In this document: piece after piece, positions 15,892 through 24,313 of the stretch
Position numbering within the stretch: position 1 is the stretch's first letter
Layout of the letters: the number at the start of each line of letters is the position of its first letter
Assembly: GCA_964581295.1 (NCBI GenBank)
Contig: CAZONX010000017.1
Coordinates: 1 to 31,081 of the forward strand
DNA length: 31,081 nt
Reading direction: 5' to 3'
Source of the DNA: JAHEEL01 sp964581295
GTDB lineage: Bacteria > Actinomycetota > Acidimicrobiia > Spongiisociales > UBA5794
Notes under the pieces: model-generated
Database searches by the model: none
What the model was told of the DNA's origin: nothing
The model's input: the letters and a program-made list of their open reading frames with translations, nothing else
Made by a program: the position numbers and the translations under genes

Positions 15892-16356
15892 ATGACCGAC
15901 TCGATCTCACCACTGCGCGCCCTGCTGGCCGCCGCCGAATGGAAGGCGGCAGATCTCGAGACACGTCGCCTGCTCGTCGCCGGTGCGGACACGGGCGGCT
16001 ACGCCGGGCTCGACGCCGACGAGGCGGCTCGTGTGGAGTGCGACCTCCTGCGTGCCATCGACGCAGAATGGGTGGACGCAACGGGTGGCCGGTTCGGCTT
16101 CACGCCCCAGGCGCAGGCTCTTGCCGCCGCCCGAGACGCCGCGCTTCCCCGTGCCGACACCTGGAGAGCGTTCGGACGCGCCGTGGGATGGGTCGACGGC
16201 CGTGTGTGGGTGGAAGAGAGCGGACTCCAGTACACCATCGACGCACCACCAGGACACCTCCCGTGGCTGCCGGGCAGCGGCACCGTCGTGAACACCGGCC
16301 GGGTGTACGACGCGTTCTTCGAGTTCTACGCCCGCTTCGCCGCCTGCTCCGACTGA
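15892..16356 (+). CDS. Stand-alone GUN4-domain protein
   Basis: A 154-residue protein that is almost wholly a GUN4 domain. LRALLAAAEWKAADLETRRL (8-27) matches the helical entry of GUN4. DLLRAIDAEWVDATGGRFGF (51-70) matches the diagnostic DL-x-x-ID/N-x-x-WV...GRFGF block. WRAFGRAVGW (91-100) and APPGHLPWL (118-126) match the C-terminal core. GUN4 of cyanobacteria and plants binds protoporphyrin IX and Mg-protoporphyrin and stimulates Mg-chelatase in chlorophyll synthesis. Nothing else in this window suggests photosynthesis, so the role here is unknown; tetrapyrrole sensing or binding is the natural guess. I chose ATG 15892 because of the TATCCT 7 nt upstream and because homology starts there. 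It is divergent from ftsK and converges on rnj with 14 nt between stops. Confidence 0.85.
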   Translation: MTDSISPLRALLAAAEWKAADLETRRLLVAGADTGGYAGLDADEAARVECDLLRAIDAEWVDATGGRFGFTPQAQALAAARDAALPRADTWRAFGRAVGWVDGRVWVEESGLQYTIDAPPGHLPWLPGSGTVVNTGRVYDAFFEFYARFAACSD

Positions 16357-16370
16357 AGACAGGCCACGGG

Positions 16371-17999
16371 CTAGACCTCGATGACCACCGGAAATACAAC
16401 CGGGCGCCGCTTCATGTGCGACTGCACGGCCTTGCGAGCGGAGTTTCGAACACGACGCCGCAGCGCATCCGGGTCGATCGGCCGATCGAGCGTCTCGATT
16501 CCCTGTTCGACCCTCGCCTGGACGGCATCGTGGAGTTCACCTGAATCGCCGGTTACGCCGTGGCTGTCAACGTCGGGACCGAACACAATGTCGCCCTTGC
16601 GCGCGTCGACGCCGATGGTGATGAGGATTACGCCGTCATCGGCGAGGTGCCGACGATCGCGCAGGACGGCTTCATCCTCGCCGACCTCGAGACCATCCAC
16701 GTAGATGTAGCCGGCAGACACCGCTCCGACGTCGACCCGCAGTTCGCCGTCCTCGAGGACGGCGACGTCGCCGTCCTCGCAGACCACGACTCCAGGCACA
16801 CCGACCGACCGCGCGATCTCAGCATTCGCGAAGAGGTGGCGATGCTCACCGTGCACCGGTATTACGGCCTGCGGCTTCACCACGTTGTAGAGCACCTTGA
16901 GTTCTTCGGCGGCTGCGTGACCCGACACGTGCACGTGGGTGTTGCGGCCGTGGTGCACTTTGACGCCCAGCCGCGACAGGTTGTTGATCACACGCGACAC
17001 TCGCTTCTCGTTTCCGGGAATCGGTGTCGCCGAGATGATGACCGTGTCGGTGGGATTCAGGGTGATCGAGCGATGTTCTCCCGCCGCCATCAAGGACAGC
17101 GCGGCGAACGGCTCCCCCTGGCTGCCAGTGGAAATCACTGCCGTCTGCTCAGCAGGCAGCTTCAGTAACTCGTGGAGTTCGACAAGGCTCCCCTCGGGCA
17201 TGTTCAGCACGTCGATGGCCCCCGCGATCTCGCTGATGCGGAGCATCGACCGGCCGAGGAACGCGAACTTCCGGCCGTCGGCAACGGCGGCGTCGATGGC
17301 CTGCTGCACACGGTGGAGGTGGCTTGCGAAACACGCGATCAAGACGCGCCCTTCGGCTTCATGAACGAGTTCGGCGATGCGCACGCCGACGGTCTTCTCG
17401 GATTCGACCACACCGGGGCGCTCGGCGTTCGTCGAATCGGCGAGCAGGAGTCGCACGCCGCGACGCCCGAACCCGGCGAAACTCTGGAGGTCGGTTGTTC
17501 TGCCGTCGATCGGGGTCGGGTCAAGTTTGAAGTCGCCGGTGTGGACGATGATCCCTTCCGGCGTCTCGAATGCGATGCCGGTGGCGTCGGGCACCGAATG
17601 GGTGACGGGGATGAAGGCGAAGCGGAACTTGCCGTGCTCGACCCACATGCCGGTCTCCACAACACGGAAGTCGCCATCGATTCCGAGTTCGGCGACGCGA
17701 GAGCGTGCCAAAGCGATCGTCAAGGCGGTTCCATAAACCGGAACGTTGGCCGCTCGCAGCAGATACCCGAGCGAGCCGATGTGGTCTTCGTGGCCATGGG
17801 TCAGCGCCACGAACGAGAGGGCCCCGTCACGATCGGTGACCGACGAGAAGTCCGGAAGAACGAGATCTACGCCGAGCATGTCCTCCTCGGGGAACATGAG
17901 GCCGGCATCGATCATCGCGATTCGACCGTCGATCTCGATGGTTGCGCAGTTGCGTCCGATTTCGCCGAGGCCGCCGTGGAAGGCAACTCGGACGCTCAT
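16371..17999 (-). CDS. rnj: Ribonuclease J
   Basis: RNase J is a metallo-beta-lactamase-fold 5'-3' exo- and endoribonuclease in mRNA decay and rRNA maturation. The 542-residue protein carries GGLGEIGRN near the start, the metal motif HGHEDH (68-73) in LTHGHEDHIG, HTGDFKLD, the beta-CASP region (ADSTNAERPG; STGSQGEP) and HVHVSGHA, then PVHGEHRHL and a C-terminal domain. ATG 17999 overlaps the dapA stop as ATGA, so translation is coupled. The dapA-rnj order is common in Gram-positive bacteria. Confidence 0.96.
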   Translation of the reverse strand: MSVRVAFHGGLGEIGRNCATIEIDGRIAMIDAGLMFPEEDMLGVDLVLPDFSSVTDRDGALSFVALTHGHEDHIGSLGYLLRAANVPVYGTALTIALARSRVAELGIDGDFRVVETGMWVEHGKFRFAFIPVTHSVPDATGIAFETPEGIIVHTGDFKLDPTPIDGRTTDLQSFAGFGRRGVRLLLADSTNAERPGVVESEKTVGVRIAELVHEAEGRVLIACFASHLHRVQQAIDAAVADGRKFAFLGRSMLRISEIAGAIDVLNMPEGSLVELHELLKLPAEQTAVISTGSQGEPFAALSLMAAGEHRSITLNPTDTVIISATPIPGNEKRVSRVINNLSRLGVKVHHGRNTHVHVSGHAAAEELKVLYNVVKPQAVIPVHGEHRHLFANAEIARSVGVPGVVVCEDGDVAVLEDGELRVDVGAVSAGYIYVDGLEVGEDEAVLRDRRHLADDGVILITIGVDARKGDIVFGPDVDSHGVTGDSGELHDAVQARVEQGIETLDRPIDPDALRRRVRNSARKAVQSHMKRRPVVFPVVIEV

Positions 18000-18892
18000 C
18001 GGTTGCTCAATGCTGCAAGTGCGCGCTCGAGAGCGGCCTTCGTGTCGTCGGATGCCGGGATGAGCGGCAATCTCGGATCACCAACCGGGTCCCAAGCGAG
18101 ATCGAGACCCGCCTTGAGCGGCATCGGACTCGGTTCGAGGAAGAGTGCCTCGAACAGCGGCCCGAGCAATCCGTTGAGGTGGTCGGCTTTGCCGTCGTCT
18201 CCTTGCACCACCGCGTCGACCATGGCTTTGATCTGCTCGCCAGCCAGATGCGCTGCCACCGACACCACGCCGACGCCGCCCATTGCGACCATCTCTCGCG
18301 TCATGCCGTCGGAACCCGAGTAGACGGCGAAGCCCTCCGGCAGAGCCTCGATCGCTGCCCGCGTGTAGTCGAGGTCGTCGACGGCGTCCTTCACCGCGAC
18401 GATGCGGTGGTGGTCGGCGAGGCGGACGAGCGTGTCGATCTCGATGATCCGGCACGTGCGGCTGGGAATGTTGTAGAGCATCAAACGGAGATCGGTGGCG
18501 TCCGCGATTGCTGAGAAGTGGCGGAACAGACCCTCTTGTGGCGGCTTCGAGTAGTAGGGCGTGACAGCCATGATGCCGTGCACGCCCGAATCGGCGGCAC
18601 GCTGCGCAAGCTCGACCGATTCAGCGGTGTTGTAGGTGCCGGCTCCGGCGATCACCGCCATGCGATCGCCGACTGCGTCGACCGCGGCCTTGTACAAGGC
18701 AACCTTCTCGACCTTGGAAAGGGTCGGAGATTCGCCGGTGGTGCCGCCGACAACGATTCCGTCCGAGCCATGGTCGGCAAGGTGCCGGGTCAGCCTCCAG
18801 AAGGTTCCGTAGTCGATCGAGCCGTCGTCGCTGAATGGCGTGATGACGGCTGTGAGGACCTGTCCAAACGGTGCTTCGGGTCTGCTCTCCAT
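17996..18892 (-). CDS. dapA: 4-hydroxy-tetrahydrodipicolinate synthase DapA
   Basis: DapA condenses pyruvate with aspartate semialdehyde, the first committed step to diaminopimelate and lysine. The 298-residue protein has GTTGES (50-55), PYYSKPPQEGL (112-122), Tyr140 in LYNIPSRT, and the Schiff-base Lys168 in IVAVKDA, as expected for the family. ATG 18892 follows TACCGT by 7 nt and has no Shine-Dalgarno. The frame stays open far upstream, but that part lies over the divergent thioredoxin gene and is not DapA sequence. Its stop overlaps rnj's ATG. Confidence 0.96.
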   Translation of the reverse strand: MESRPEAPFGQVLTAVITPFSDDGSIDYGTFWRLTRHLADHGSDGIVVGGTTGESPTLSKVEKVALYKAAVDAVGDRMAVIAGAGTYNTAESVELAQRAADSGVHGIMAVTPYYSKPPQEGLFRHFSAIADATDLRLMLYNIPSRTCRIIEIDTLVRLADHHRIVAVKDAVDDLDYTRAAIEALPEGFAVYSGSDGMTREMVAMGGVGVVSVAAHLAGEQIKAMVDAVVQGDDGKADHLNGLLGPLFEALFLEPSPMPLKAGLDLAWDPVGDPRLPLIPASDDTKAALERALAALSNR

Positions 18893-18899
18893 GGGCGGG

Positions 18900-18927
18900 A
18901 CGGTAGCAGGAGACCCCCCGGTAATCT
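18900..18927. promoter_or_regulatory. Divergent leaderless promoters for dapA and the thioredoxin gene
   Basis: The two genes start only 42 nt apart. On the - strand TACCGT (18905-18900) is 7 nt before dapA ATG. On the + strand TAATCT (18922-18927) is 7 nt before ATG 18935. Each -35 must then lie within or beyond the other gene's start, so the two polymerases would compete for overlapping DNA. Confidence 0.5.
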
Positions 18928-18934
18928 TCGCTCT

Positions 18935-19780
18935 ATGACCACTCCTAGCGATTTCGTGAAGGACGTCGACGCCGCAAACTTCCCGCAGGAGGTCCTGCAA
19001 CGGAGTCGCGAAGTGCCGGTCGTCGTCGACTTCTGGGCCGAATGGTGCCAGCCGTGCAAGATCCTCGGACCGATCCTCGAACAGGTCGCTGCCGACGCAA
19101 ACGGCGCCTTCGAGCTGGTCAAGGTCGACACCGACGCCAACCAAGAACTCGCCATGCAGTACGGCATCCAAGGGATTCCGACCGTGACGGCATTTCGAGA
19201 CGGTGCAATCGCAGACACCTTCACCGGCGTGCTGCCCGAGGATGCGGTCCGTGCGTGGATCGAGGGCATCCTCCCGACCGAGCTCGACCTCATGGTCGAC
19301 CAAGCGCGAACAGCCCAGCTCTCCGACGACGGCGTCACCGCCGAGCACATCCTGCGCCAGGTGCTCGACCAGAAGCCCGACCACTCCGAAGCGGGGACGA
19401 GCCTGGCGTCGCTCCTCATCGACCGTGGCGCCACCGACGAAGCACTGATAGTGCTCGGAAAGCTCGCGCCCGACGCCGAGGTCGACCGCTTGCAGTCGGC
19501 CGCCCGATTGAAGGCTTCGAGCGGGCACGACCTCGCCGATCTCGAAGAGCGCCTTGCCAGCGACCCCGGCAACGACGAAGTACGCATCGAGCTCGCAAAG
19601 GCGCTCGCCGCTCGGGCCGAATACGAACCGGCGCTCGACCGTCTGCTCTCAGTCGTACGCGACAAGGGACCGCTCAAAGACGAGGCACGCACCGCGATGA
19701 TCGACGTCTTCGGCGTCCTCGGAGACGACCACCCCCTGACCCTCACCTACCGAAGGCAGCTCGCAAGCGCGTTGTTCTGA
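18935..19780 (+). CDS. Thioredoxin-TPR protein, CnoX/YbbN-like
   Basis: The 281-residue protein has an N-terminal thioredoxin fold (about 10-110) with VVDFWAEWCQPCKILGP, both redox cysteines present (Cys38, Cys41), and the cis-Pro loop GIPTVTAFRDG. From about 120 to the end, helical TPR-like repeats follow, as in YbbN/CnoX (VLDQKPDHSEAGTSLASLL; LAKALAARAEYEPALDRLL). E. coli CnoX is a chaperedoxin that protects clients for GroEL and lacks one active-site Cys; this homologue keeps WCQPC, so it may also act as a reductase. No signal peptide is visible, so it is probably cytoplasmic. It is divergent from dapA and converges on dapB. Confidence 0.88.
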   Translation: MTTPSDFVKDVDAANFPQEVLQRSREVPVVVDFWAEWCQPCKILGPILEQVAADANGAFELVKVDTDANQELAMQYGIQGIPTVTAFRDGAIADTFTGVLPEDAVRAWIEGILPTELDLMVDQARTAQLSDDGVTAEHILRQVLDQKPDHSEAGTSLASLLIDRGATDEALIVLGKLAPDAEVDRLQSAARLKASSGHDLADLEERLASDPGNDEVRIELAKALAARAEYEPALDRLLSVVRDKGPLKDEARTAMIDVFGVLGDDHPLTLTYRRQLASALF

Positions 19781-19786
19781 GTCGGT

Positions 19787-19804
19787 AGTCGCCAGTCGCC
19801 AGTC
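19787..19804. repeat. Short tandem AGTCGCC array between convergent genes
   Basis: AGTCGCC occurs twice in tandem (19787-19800) followed by a partial AGTC, i.e. about 2.6 copies of a 7-mer, in the 59-nt spacer between the thioredoxin stop and the dapB stop. No clear terminator hairpin is seen in the spacer. Confidence 0.6.
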
Positions 19805-19839
19805 AAGACCGCGTCCGACCTGGTGTCTGAGAACGCTGG

Positions 19840-20598
19840 CTAGATCCCGAGAACGGCGTCTAGGCCGACGGTGACTGGGGCATCCAAGCTTTGGACCGCT
19901 CCAATGGCGGCCAGGACGCCGGGCATGAACGCTGTGCGGTCGGTGGTGTCGTGCCGGATCGTCAGCGTCTCACCGGTTCCGCCGAACAGCACCTGCTGGT
20001 GGGCGACGAGACCGGGGAGCCGAACCGCGTGCACCGGAACACTTGAGACGTCCGCACCGCGGGCGCCCTTCACCAGTTCGGCTGACTCAACCTCACGGCG
20101 TTGCTCGCTTCCCGCTGCGATGCGCTCGGCGGTCGCGATGGCAGTGCCGGATGGTGCGTCGACCTTGCGGTCGTGGTGCATTTCGATCACCTCGGCTGCG
20201 GCGAAGTGCGGTGCTGCGATCTCGGAGAGACGCATCATGAGCACCGCTCCGATCGAGAAGTTGGGAACGATGAGGCAGTTCGGCGGGCCGCTCCCCCATT
20301 GCTGGGCAAGATCTCCGATGCGTCGCGTGTCAAAGCCAGATGTACCGACAACGGCATGGAGGCCCAGGCCCCGCCATGTCGCGAGGTTGGCCATGACGAC
20401 ATCCGGCTCGGTGAACTCCACGACGACGTCGGCATCGGCGAGCCTCTCCGGTTCGCCTCCGATCACTTCGCCGGCCACTGCGGCGCCGGCGTTGAGTGGA
20501 TCGAAGAGGGGACCCAACTCCAGGTCCGGTGCAGCGGCAACGGTCTCCGCAACGAGGCTTCCCATCCGGCCGCCCGCACCCGACACCGCGACGATCAT
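19840..20598 (-). CDS. dapB: 4-hydroxy-tetrahydrodipicolinate reductase DapB
   Basis: DapB reduces the DapA product with NAD(P)H. The 252-residue protein has the dinucleotide motif SGAGGRMG (6-13), VVGTSGF, and the catalytic block EMHHDRKVDAPSGT with His141, His142 and Lys145. ATG 20598 overlaps the stop of the M16 peptidase as ATGA. The order M16 peptidase-dapB recurs in actinobacterial genomes. The thioredoxin gene lies between dapB and dapA on the other strand. Confidence 0.96.
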   Translation of the reverse strand: MIVAVSGAGGRMGSLVAETVAAAPDLELGPLFDPLNAGAAVAGEVIGGEPERLADADVVVEFTEPDVVMANLATWRGLGLHAVVGTSGFDTRRIGDLAQQWGSGPPNCLIVPNFSIGAVLMMRLSEIAAPHFAAAEVIEMHHDRKVDAPSGTAIATAERIAAGSEQRREVESAELVKGARGADVSSVPVHAVRLPGLVAHQQVLFGGTGETLTIRHDTTDRTAFMPGVLAAIGAVQSLDAPVTVGLDAVLGI

Positions 20599-21845
20599 CG
20601 TACGAACTCCTCCAAATCTGCGTCTTGGAACGGACCCGTTGCCCCGATGACGTATGGCCCGTCGTATGCAGCGCGGGCGACGTCGACGACGTCGGCAGGT
20701 GACACGGCATCAACTCGCTCGACGATTTCGTCGACCGACAGATGCTCGGTCCCCGTGATTTCGTTGCGTCCGAGCCGGTTCATCCGCCCGTCGGCGTCCT
20801 CGAGTGAGATCGCAAGCGCGCCCTGCACATGGCCCTTGGCTCGTGTGAGCTCCTCGTCGGTGACTCCGGACGCCATCATCTTGTCCATCTCTCCGCGCAC
20901 GAGCTTCAACACCTCGTTCGTCTGCGATGGGGTCGTCCCCACGTAGACCGCGTTTGCGCCGGCGTCTGTGAACGGCAGTCTGAATGCATGTACCGCGTAA
21001 GCAAGGCCCCGCGTCTCGCGGATCTCGCGGAACAATCGGCTCGACATGCCCCCGCCCAGCACGTGATCAGCAATGATCAGGGCGTAGCGGCGGTCGTCGT
21101 CACGGGTCAGGCTCGGCCCACCGAGAATCAGGTGGGCTTGTTCGGTGTCGCGGTGGCGCACGGCTACGCGCGCCGAGGGATCCGGCGTCGAGGTGGTTCG
21201 GCCGACGCCACCACCTTCCCAGTCGGCGAACGATGAGGCAACGACGTCGACGAGGTGGTCGTGGTCGATCCTGCCGGCGGCCGCTATCACCGTCGACTCG
21301 GGCGAGTAGCGACGTGCCCAGTAGCCCTGGATCGTGCTGCGCGTCATCGTCGTGATCGAGTCTCGCGTACCCAGGATGGGCGGAGCGAGTGGATGACCGT
21401 CCCAGAGGGCCGTGATGAACTGCTCGTGGGCGACATCGGTGGGGTCGTCCTCGTTCATGTTGATCTCTTCGAGCACCACGCCGCGCTCGTTGTCGATCTC
21501 CTCCTGGCGGAACGCCGGGAGCTGAATCATCTCACCGAGGATCTCCACACCGAGCGGCAGGTCGGCATCGCGCAGCCGCGCCCAGTAGCACGTGTATTCC
21601 TTGGACGTGAAGGCGTTGTGACGCGCACCTATGGAGTCGAACGCTTCGCTGATCCGGCGAGCCGACCAATCCTCGGATCCTTTGAAAAGGAGGTGTTCGA
21701 GGAAATGGCTGGCTCCGGCTTCGATCGGCGTCTCGTCTCGGCTCCCGGTATCGACCCACGCCCCGATGGAGAGCGACCGAAGGGAGGGCATGTCTTGGGA
21801 GATGATGCGCAGCCCGTTCGGCAGCGTCGTGAGGTCGTAGTGCAT
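20595..21845 (-). CDS. M16-family zinc metallopeptidase
   Basis: A 416-residue insulinase/processing-peptidase family protein. The inverted zinc motif HFLEH places ligands at His47 and His51 with catalytic Glu50. The third ligand is in NERGVVLEEI (Glu126/127), about 76 residues on, the usual spacing. The second M16 domain (about 220-410) is present but catalytically silent, with RETRGLAYAVHAF. Relatives beside dapB are annotated as YmxG/PqqL-like processing peptidases; substrates are poorly known. I chose ATG 21845 because HYDLTTLPNGLRI is the canonical N-terminus and TATCAT lies 8 nt upstream. No export signal is seen. Confidence 0.93.
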   Translation of the reverse strand: MHYDLTTLPNGLRIISQDMPSLRSLSIGAWVDTGSRDETPIEAGASHFLEHLLFKGSEDWSARRISEAFDSIGARHNAFTSKEYTCYWARLRDADLPLGVEILGEMIQLPAFRQEEIDNERGVVLEEINMNEDDPTDVAHEQFITALWDGHPLAPPILGTRDSITTMTRSTIQGYWARRYSPESTVIAAAGRIDHDHLVDVVASSFADWEGGGVGRTTSTPDPSARVAVRHRDTEQAHLILGGPSLTRDDDRRYALIIADHVLGGGMSSRLFREIRETRGLAYAVHAFRLPFTDAGANAVYVGTTPSQTNEVLKLVRGEMDKMMASGVTDEELTRAKGHVQGALAISLEDADGRMNRLGRNEITGTEHLSVDEIVERVDAVSPADVVDVARAAYDGPYVIGATGPFQDADLEEFVR

Positions 21846-21853
21846 ATCGGCCG

Positions 21854-21859
21854 ATGATA
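21854..21859 (-). promoter_or_regulatory. M16 peptidase -10 element, predicted leaderless promoter
   Basis: TATCAT on the - strand stands 8 nt before ATG 21845 with no Shine-Dalgarno in between. It is the best match to TATAAT among the leaderless candidates in this window. Confidence 0.55.
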
Positions 21860-21972
21860 GGGAGGTGCACTGTGAACGCCCGACGGCCCTCTGTCCGCCA
21901 TTCGGTCCTCGGCCGGTCGGGATGAACGCCGGAGCGATGCGCGACTCCTTGGCCGTGTGGCGGCGTCGGAAC

Positions 21973-24204
21973 CTACCCCCGGTGCGCCGCCGACGGCTCG
22001 ACGCCGAGCAGCTGGCCGCGGAACGGTCCGGAGTTGCGCACCAGCAGCACGGTCTGGAGTCCGGACATCTGTCTGAGGAGGCGGTCCACCTGCGCTTCCG
22101 CCTCGGCGGGCTCGATCGCCTTGAGACCGAGGAACACGACATCAGCGTCTTTGGACCGGTCGTGGATGATCTCCTGAATAGTCTGCCCTTCGGGCTTTCG
22201 GATGACCTCATAGGTCGCGCCGATGCGCGCCGCGCTGATCATCTCGGAGAGCGTCCGTTCGGTCCGCTCGACCACCATCTCGGTCGTGCCGATCGACTTG
22301 ATGCTGATCGTCGCATCGCGCCATCCGGGGTCGAGGGACAGGAGGTGGGCGAACAGCACGAGCAGATCGCCGTTCTGCTGGAGTCCACCCCACCACACAT
22401 CGATCGACCGTCCCGTAGGAGCGAGCCGCTGCGGGACCGGGCGGCAGATCACACTCGACTTCTGGAGCAGCGACAGGTCCTCGATCGCGCGAAGCACGAG
22501 CGCCATTTCATCGCGACGTTCGCGCCAGCCGAACAGGACCGTGTTCGACGCAATGCCGGCGATTCCGTTCGATTGTGCGACCGACACCATTCCACGACTG
22601 AGGTCGGGAACGATCTCGACCTCGCCGAACCCGGTCAGGCCGGCGAGTTCGAGCGATTGGTTGAGGTCCCGCACCGCATCGGGGATGGCGGCCGCGTGGT
22701 CGGCGATCGATCCCTCGACAAGTTGATTGACGGTGAGGATGCCGCGGTCTTGCACAAGCCAGTTCGCGATCCGAGCGGTCGGCAAGTCTCGTTCGGGATC
22801 GGTGGTGAACATGAGGATGTTGGGGCGCCAGTTCCTCGGTTCCTCCGGGAGGCGCCGAAGCTGGAGCACCGTTGATCGAACGAACGACACGAGGGCGCTC
22901 CTGCGCACATCCCCCCACCGGGCGGTCAGTGCCCGCCTGCGGACCAGGAGGTAGATCCCGAGCTCAACGACGAGCGCCACCACCGAGGCGAGCGGGCTGA
23001 TGAGGAACATGGCCCAGAAACAGGCGATGGCGCCGCCGAGCGAGACGGCCCAGTGCACCTTCATCGTGGGCCGGAACGATGGATCCCCGCTCAGGCGCTC
23101 AAGGCCTGCGACGAGGTTCACCATGCCGTAGGTCGTGAGGAAGAACATGGTGAGGATCGGTGCGACCGCATTGAGTCCGCCGAGACCGACGGCGAGAAGG
23201 GCGATGGCCGTTGTGATCAACAACGGAACGCCGGGCCCTTGGATCCTTCCGATCTTTGCAGCGAATCGGGCTGGCAGGATGCGGTCGTTGACCAGCGCCT
23301 CGAGTGTGCGCGGGGCGCCGAGGACGCTCCCGACTGCCGAGGAGAAGATCGCTCCCCACAGGCCAGGGAAGATCAGGAACGCGAGTCCGCCGGCAATTGT
23401 GAACCAGATGAGCGGATCGTCGACGAGTGCTCGCGGCGATGCAGCGAGGGCGAGGGCAATCGTCACTGCCACGTAGACGACGAAGCCCACGAGGACCGCC
23501 GCGATGGTCCCCCGTGGGATCGACCGGGTGGGGTTCTTCAGGTCGCCGGAGAGGGAGATCCCGGCCATGATGCCGGTCACGGCGGGAAAGAACACAGCGA
23601 ACACCGCCCAGAACCCGACCGGGTCGGAGACGCTTGCAGCGAGATCGACGCTGTCGGGCATCGACCGGGCGACGCCGATGAACAGAACGGCGAGCGAGAC
23701 ACCGATCGCCACCATGATTGGGATCTGTAGGCGAAGGGCAACTCCTGCGCCTCGCGCAGCGAGCAGAGCGACCAGCAGGACCGTGACGGCGGCCACCGGC
23801 ATCTGTGGCAAGTCGGCCCACACGTACTGCAGCGACTCGGCGAGACCGTACGCGTAGAGGGTGATCGAGAATGCCTGAGCCAGGAAGAGCGGCAGGCCGA
23901 TCGCCGCGCCGATCTCGACGCCGAGGCTCCGAGAGATGATGTAGTAGGCGCCCCCCGGTCCAACCTCCATGTTGGTCGCCACCGAAGACACCGACAGCGC
24001 AGTCGCCAGCGTGATGAGGTTGGCCACGATGACGATCGCGAGCGCCCCCACCAGTCCCACATTGCCGACAACCCATCCGGCGCGCAGGAAAAGGATGACG
24101 CCGAGGATCGTGAGGATCGACGGGGTGAAGACACCGATGAACGTGCCGAGGCCCTTGCCGTCGCTTGCACCGATCGACCGCAGACGCGCAATCAGGGTGG
24201 TCAT
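21973..24204 (-). CDS. Bacterial cation-chloride cotransporter (SLC12/APC superfamily) homologue
   Basis: A 743-residue membrane protein. The N-terminal half (about 20-450) has 12 hydrophobic helices with the APC-fold first helix GVFTPSILTILGVILFLRAGW split for substrate binding, and NMEVGPGGAYYIISRSLG, both close to the cation-chloride-cotransporter family. The second half (about 460-743) is a soluble cytosolic domain with NWRPNILMFTTDP and DADVVFLGLK, matching the C-terminal regulatory domain of the same family. Eukaryotic members move Na/K/Cl together; bacterial members have been reported with K, Cl or amino-acid transport, so the substrate is open. ATG 24204 has no Shine-Dalgarno; a 14-codon mini-ORF ends over it as ATGA. 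Confidence 0.85.
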   Translation of the reverse strand: MTTLIARLRSIGASDGKGLGTFIGVFTPSILTILGVILFLRAGWVVGNVGLVGALAIVIVANLITLATALSVSSVATNMEVGPGGAYYIISRSLGVEIGAAIGLPLFLAQAFSITLYAYGLAESLQYVWADLPQMPVAAVTVLLVALLAARGAGVALRLQIPIMVAIGVSLAVLFIGVARSMPDSVDLAASVSDPVGFWAVFAVFFPAVTGIMAGISLSGDLKNPTRSIPRGTIAAVLVGFVVYVAVTIALALAASPRALVDDPLIWFTIAGGLAFLIFPGLWGAIFSSAVGSVLGAPRTLEALVNDRILPARFAAKIGRIQGPGVPLLITTAIALLAVGLGGLNAVAPILTMFFLTTYGMVNLVAGLERLSGDPSFRPTMKVHWAVSLGGAIACFWAMFLISPLASVVALVVELGIYLLVRRRALTARWGDVRRSALVSFVRSTVLQLRRLPEEPRNWRPNILMFTTDPERDLPTARIANWLVQDRGILTVNQLVEGSIADHAAAIPDAVRDLNQSLELAGLTGFGEVEIVPDLSRGMVSVAQSNGIAGIASNTVLFGWRERRDEMALVLRAIEDLSLLQKSSVICRPVPQRLAPTGRSIDVWWGGLQQNGDLLVLFAHLLSLDPGWRDATISIKSIGTTEMVVERTERTLSEMISAARIGATYEVIRKPEGQTIQEIIHDRSKDADVVFLGLKAIEPAEAEAQVDRLLRQMSGLQTVLLVRNSGPFRGQLLGVEPSAAHRG

Positions 24205-24245
24205 TCGGGACCGTTTGACCGGCGCACGGACGTGGATCCTGTCAT
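24201..24245 (-). CDS. Predicted leaderless mini-ORF (14 residues) coupled to the cotransporter gene
   Basis: ATG 24245 opens MTGSTSVRRSNGPE, whose TGA (24203-24201) overlaps the cotransporter ATG (24204-24202) as ATGA. TAGGCT (24259-24254) stands 8 nt before the mini-ORF start, the leaderless geometry. It has the same arrangement as the mini-ORF in front of the TSUP gene. The peptide has no recognisable family; its likely role, if real, is to bring ribosomes to the transporter start. Confidence 0.4.
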   Translation of the reverse strand: MTGSTSVRRSNGPE

Positions 24246-24313
24246 CGCCGCGGAGCCTACCGCCTGTCGACCCGCCACACGCCTACTTCGGGCCTTCGTG
24301 CCGAGGGCCGCGG

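Noticed and set aside
18893..19528. Upstream extension of dapA by about 210 residues
   Set aside because: It lies antisense over the thioredoxin gene and past the proposed divergent promoters; DapA sequence begins at ATG 18892.
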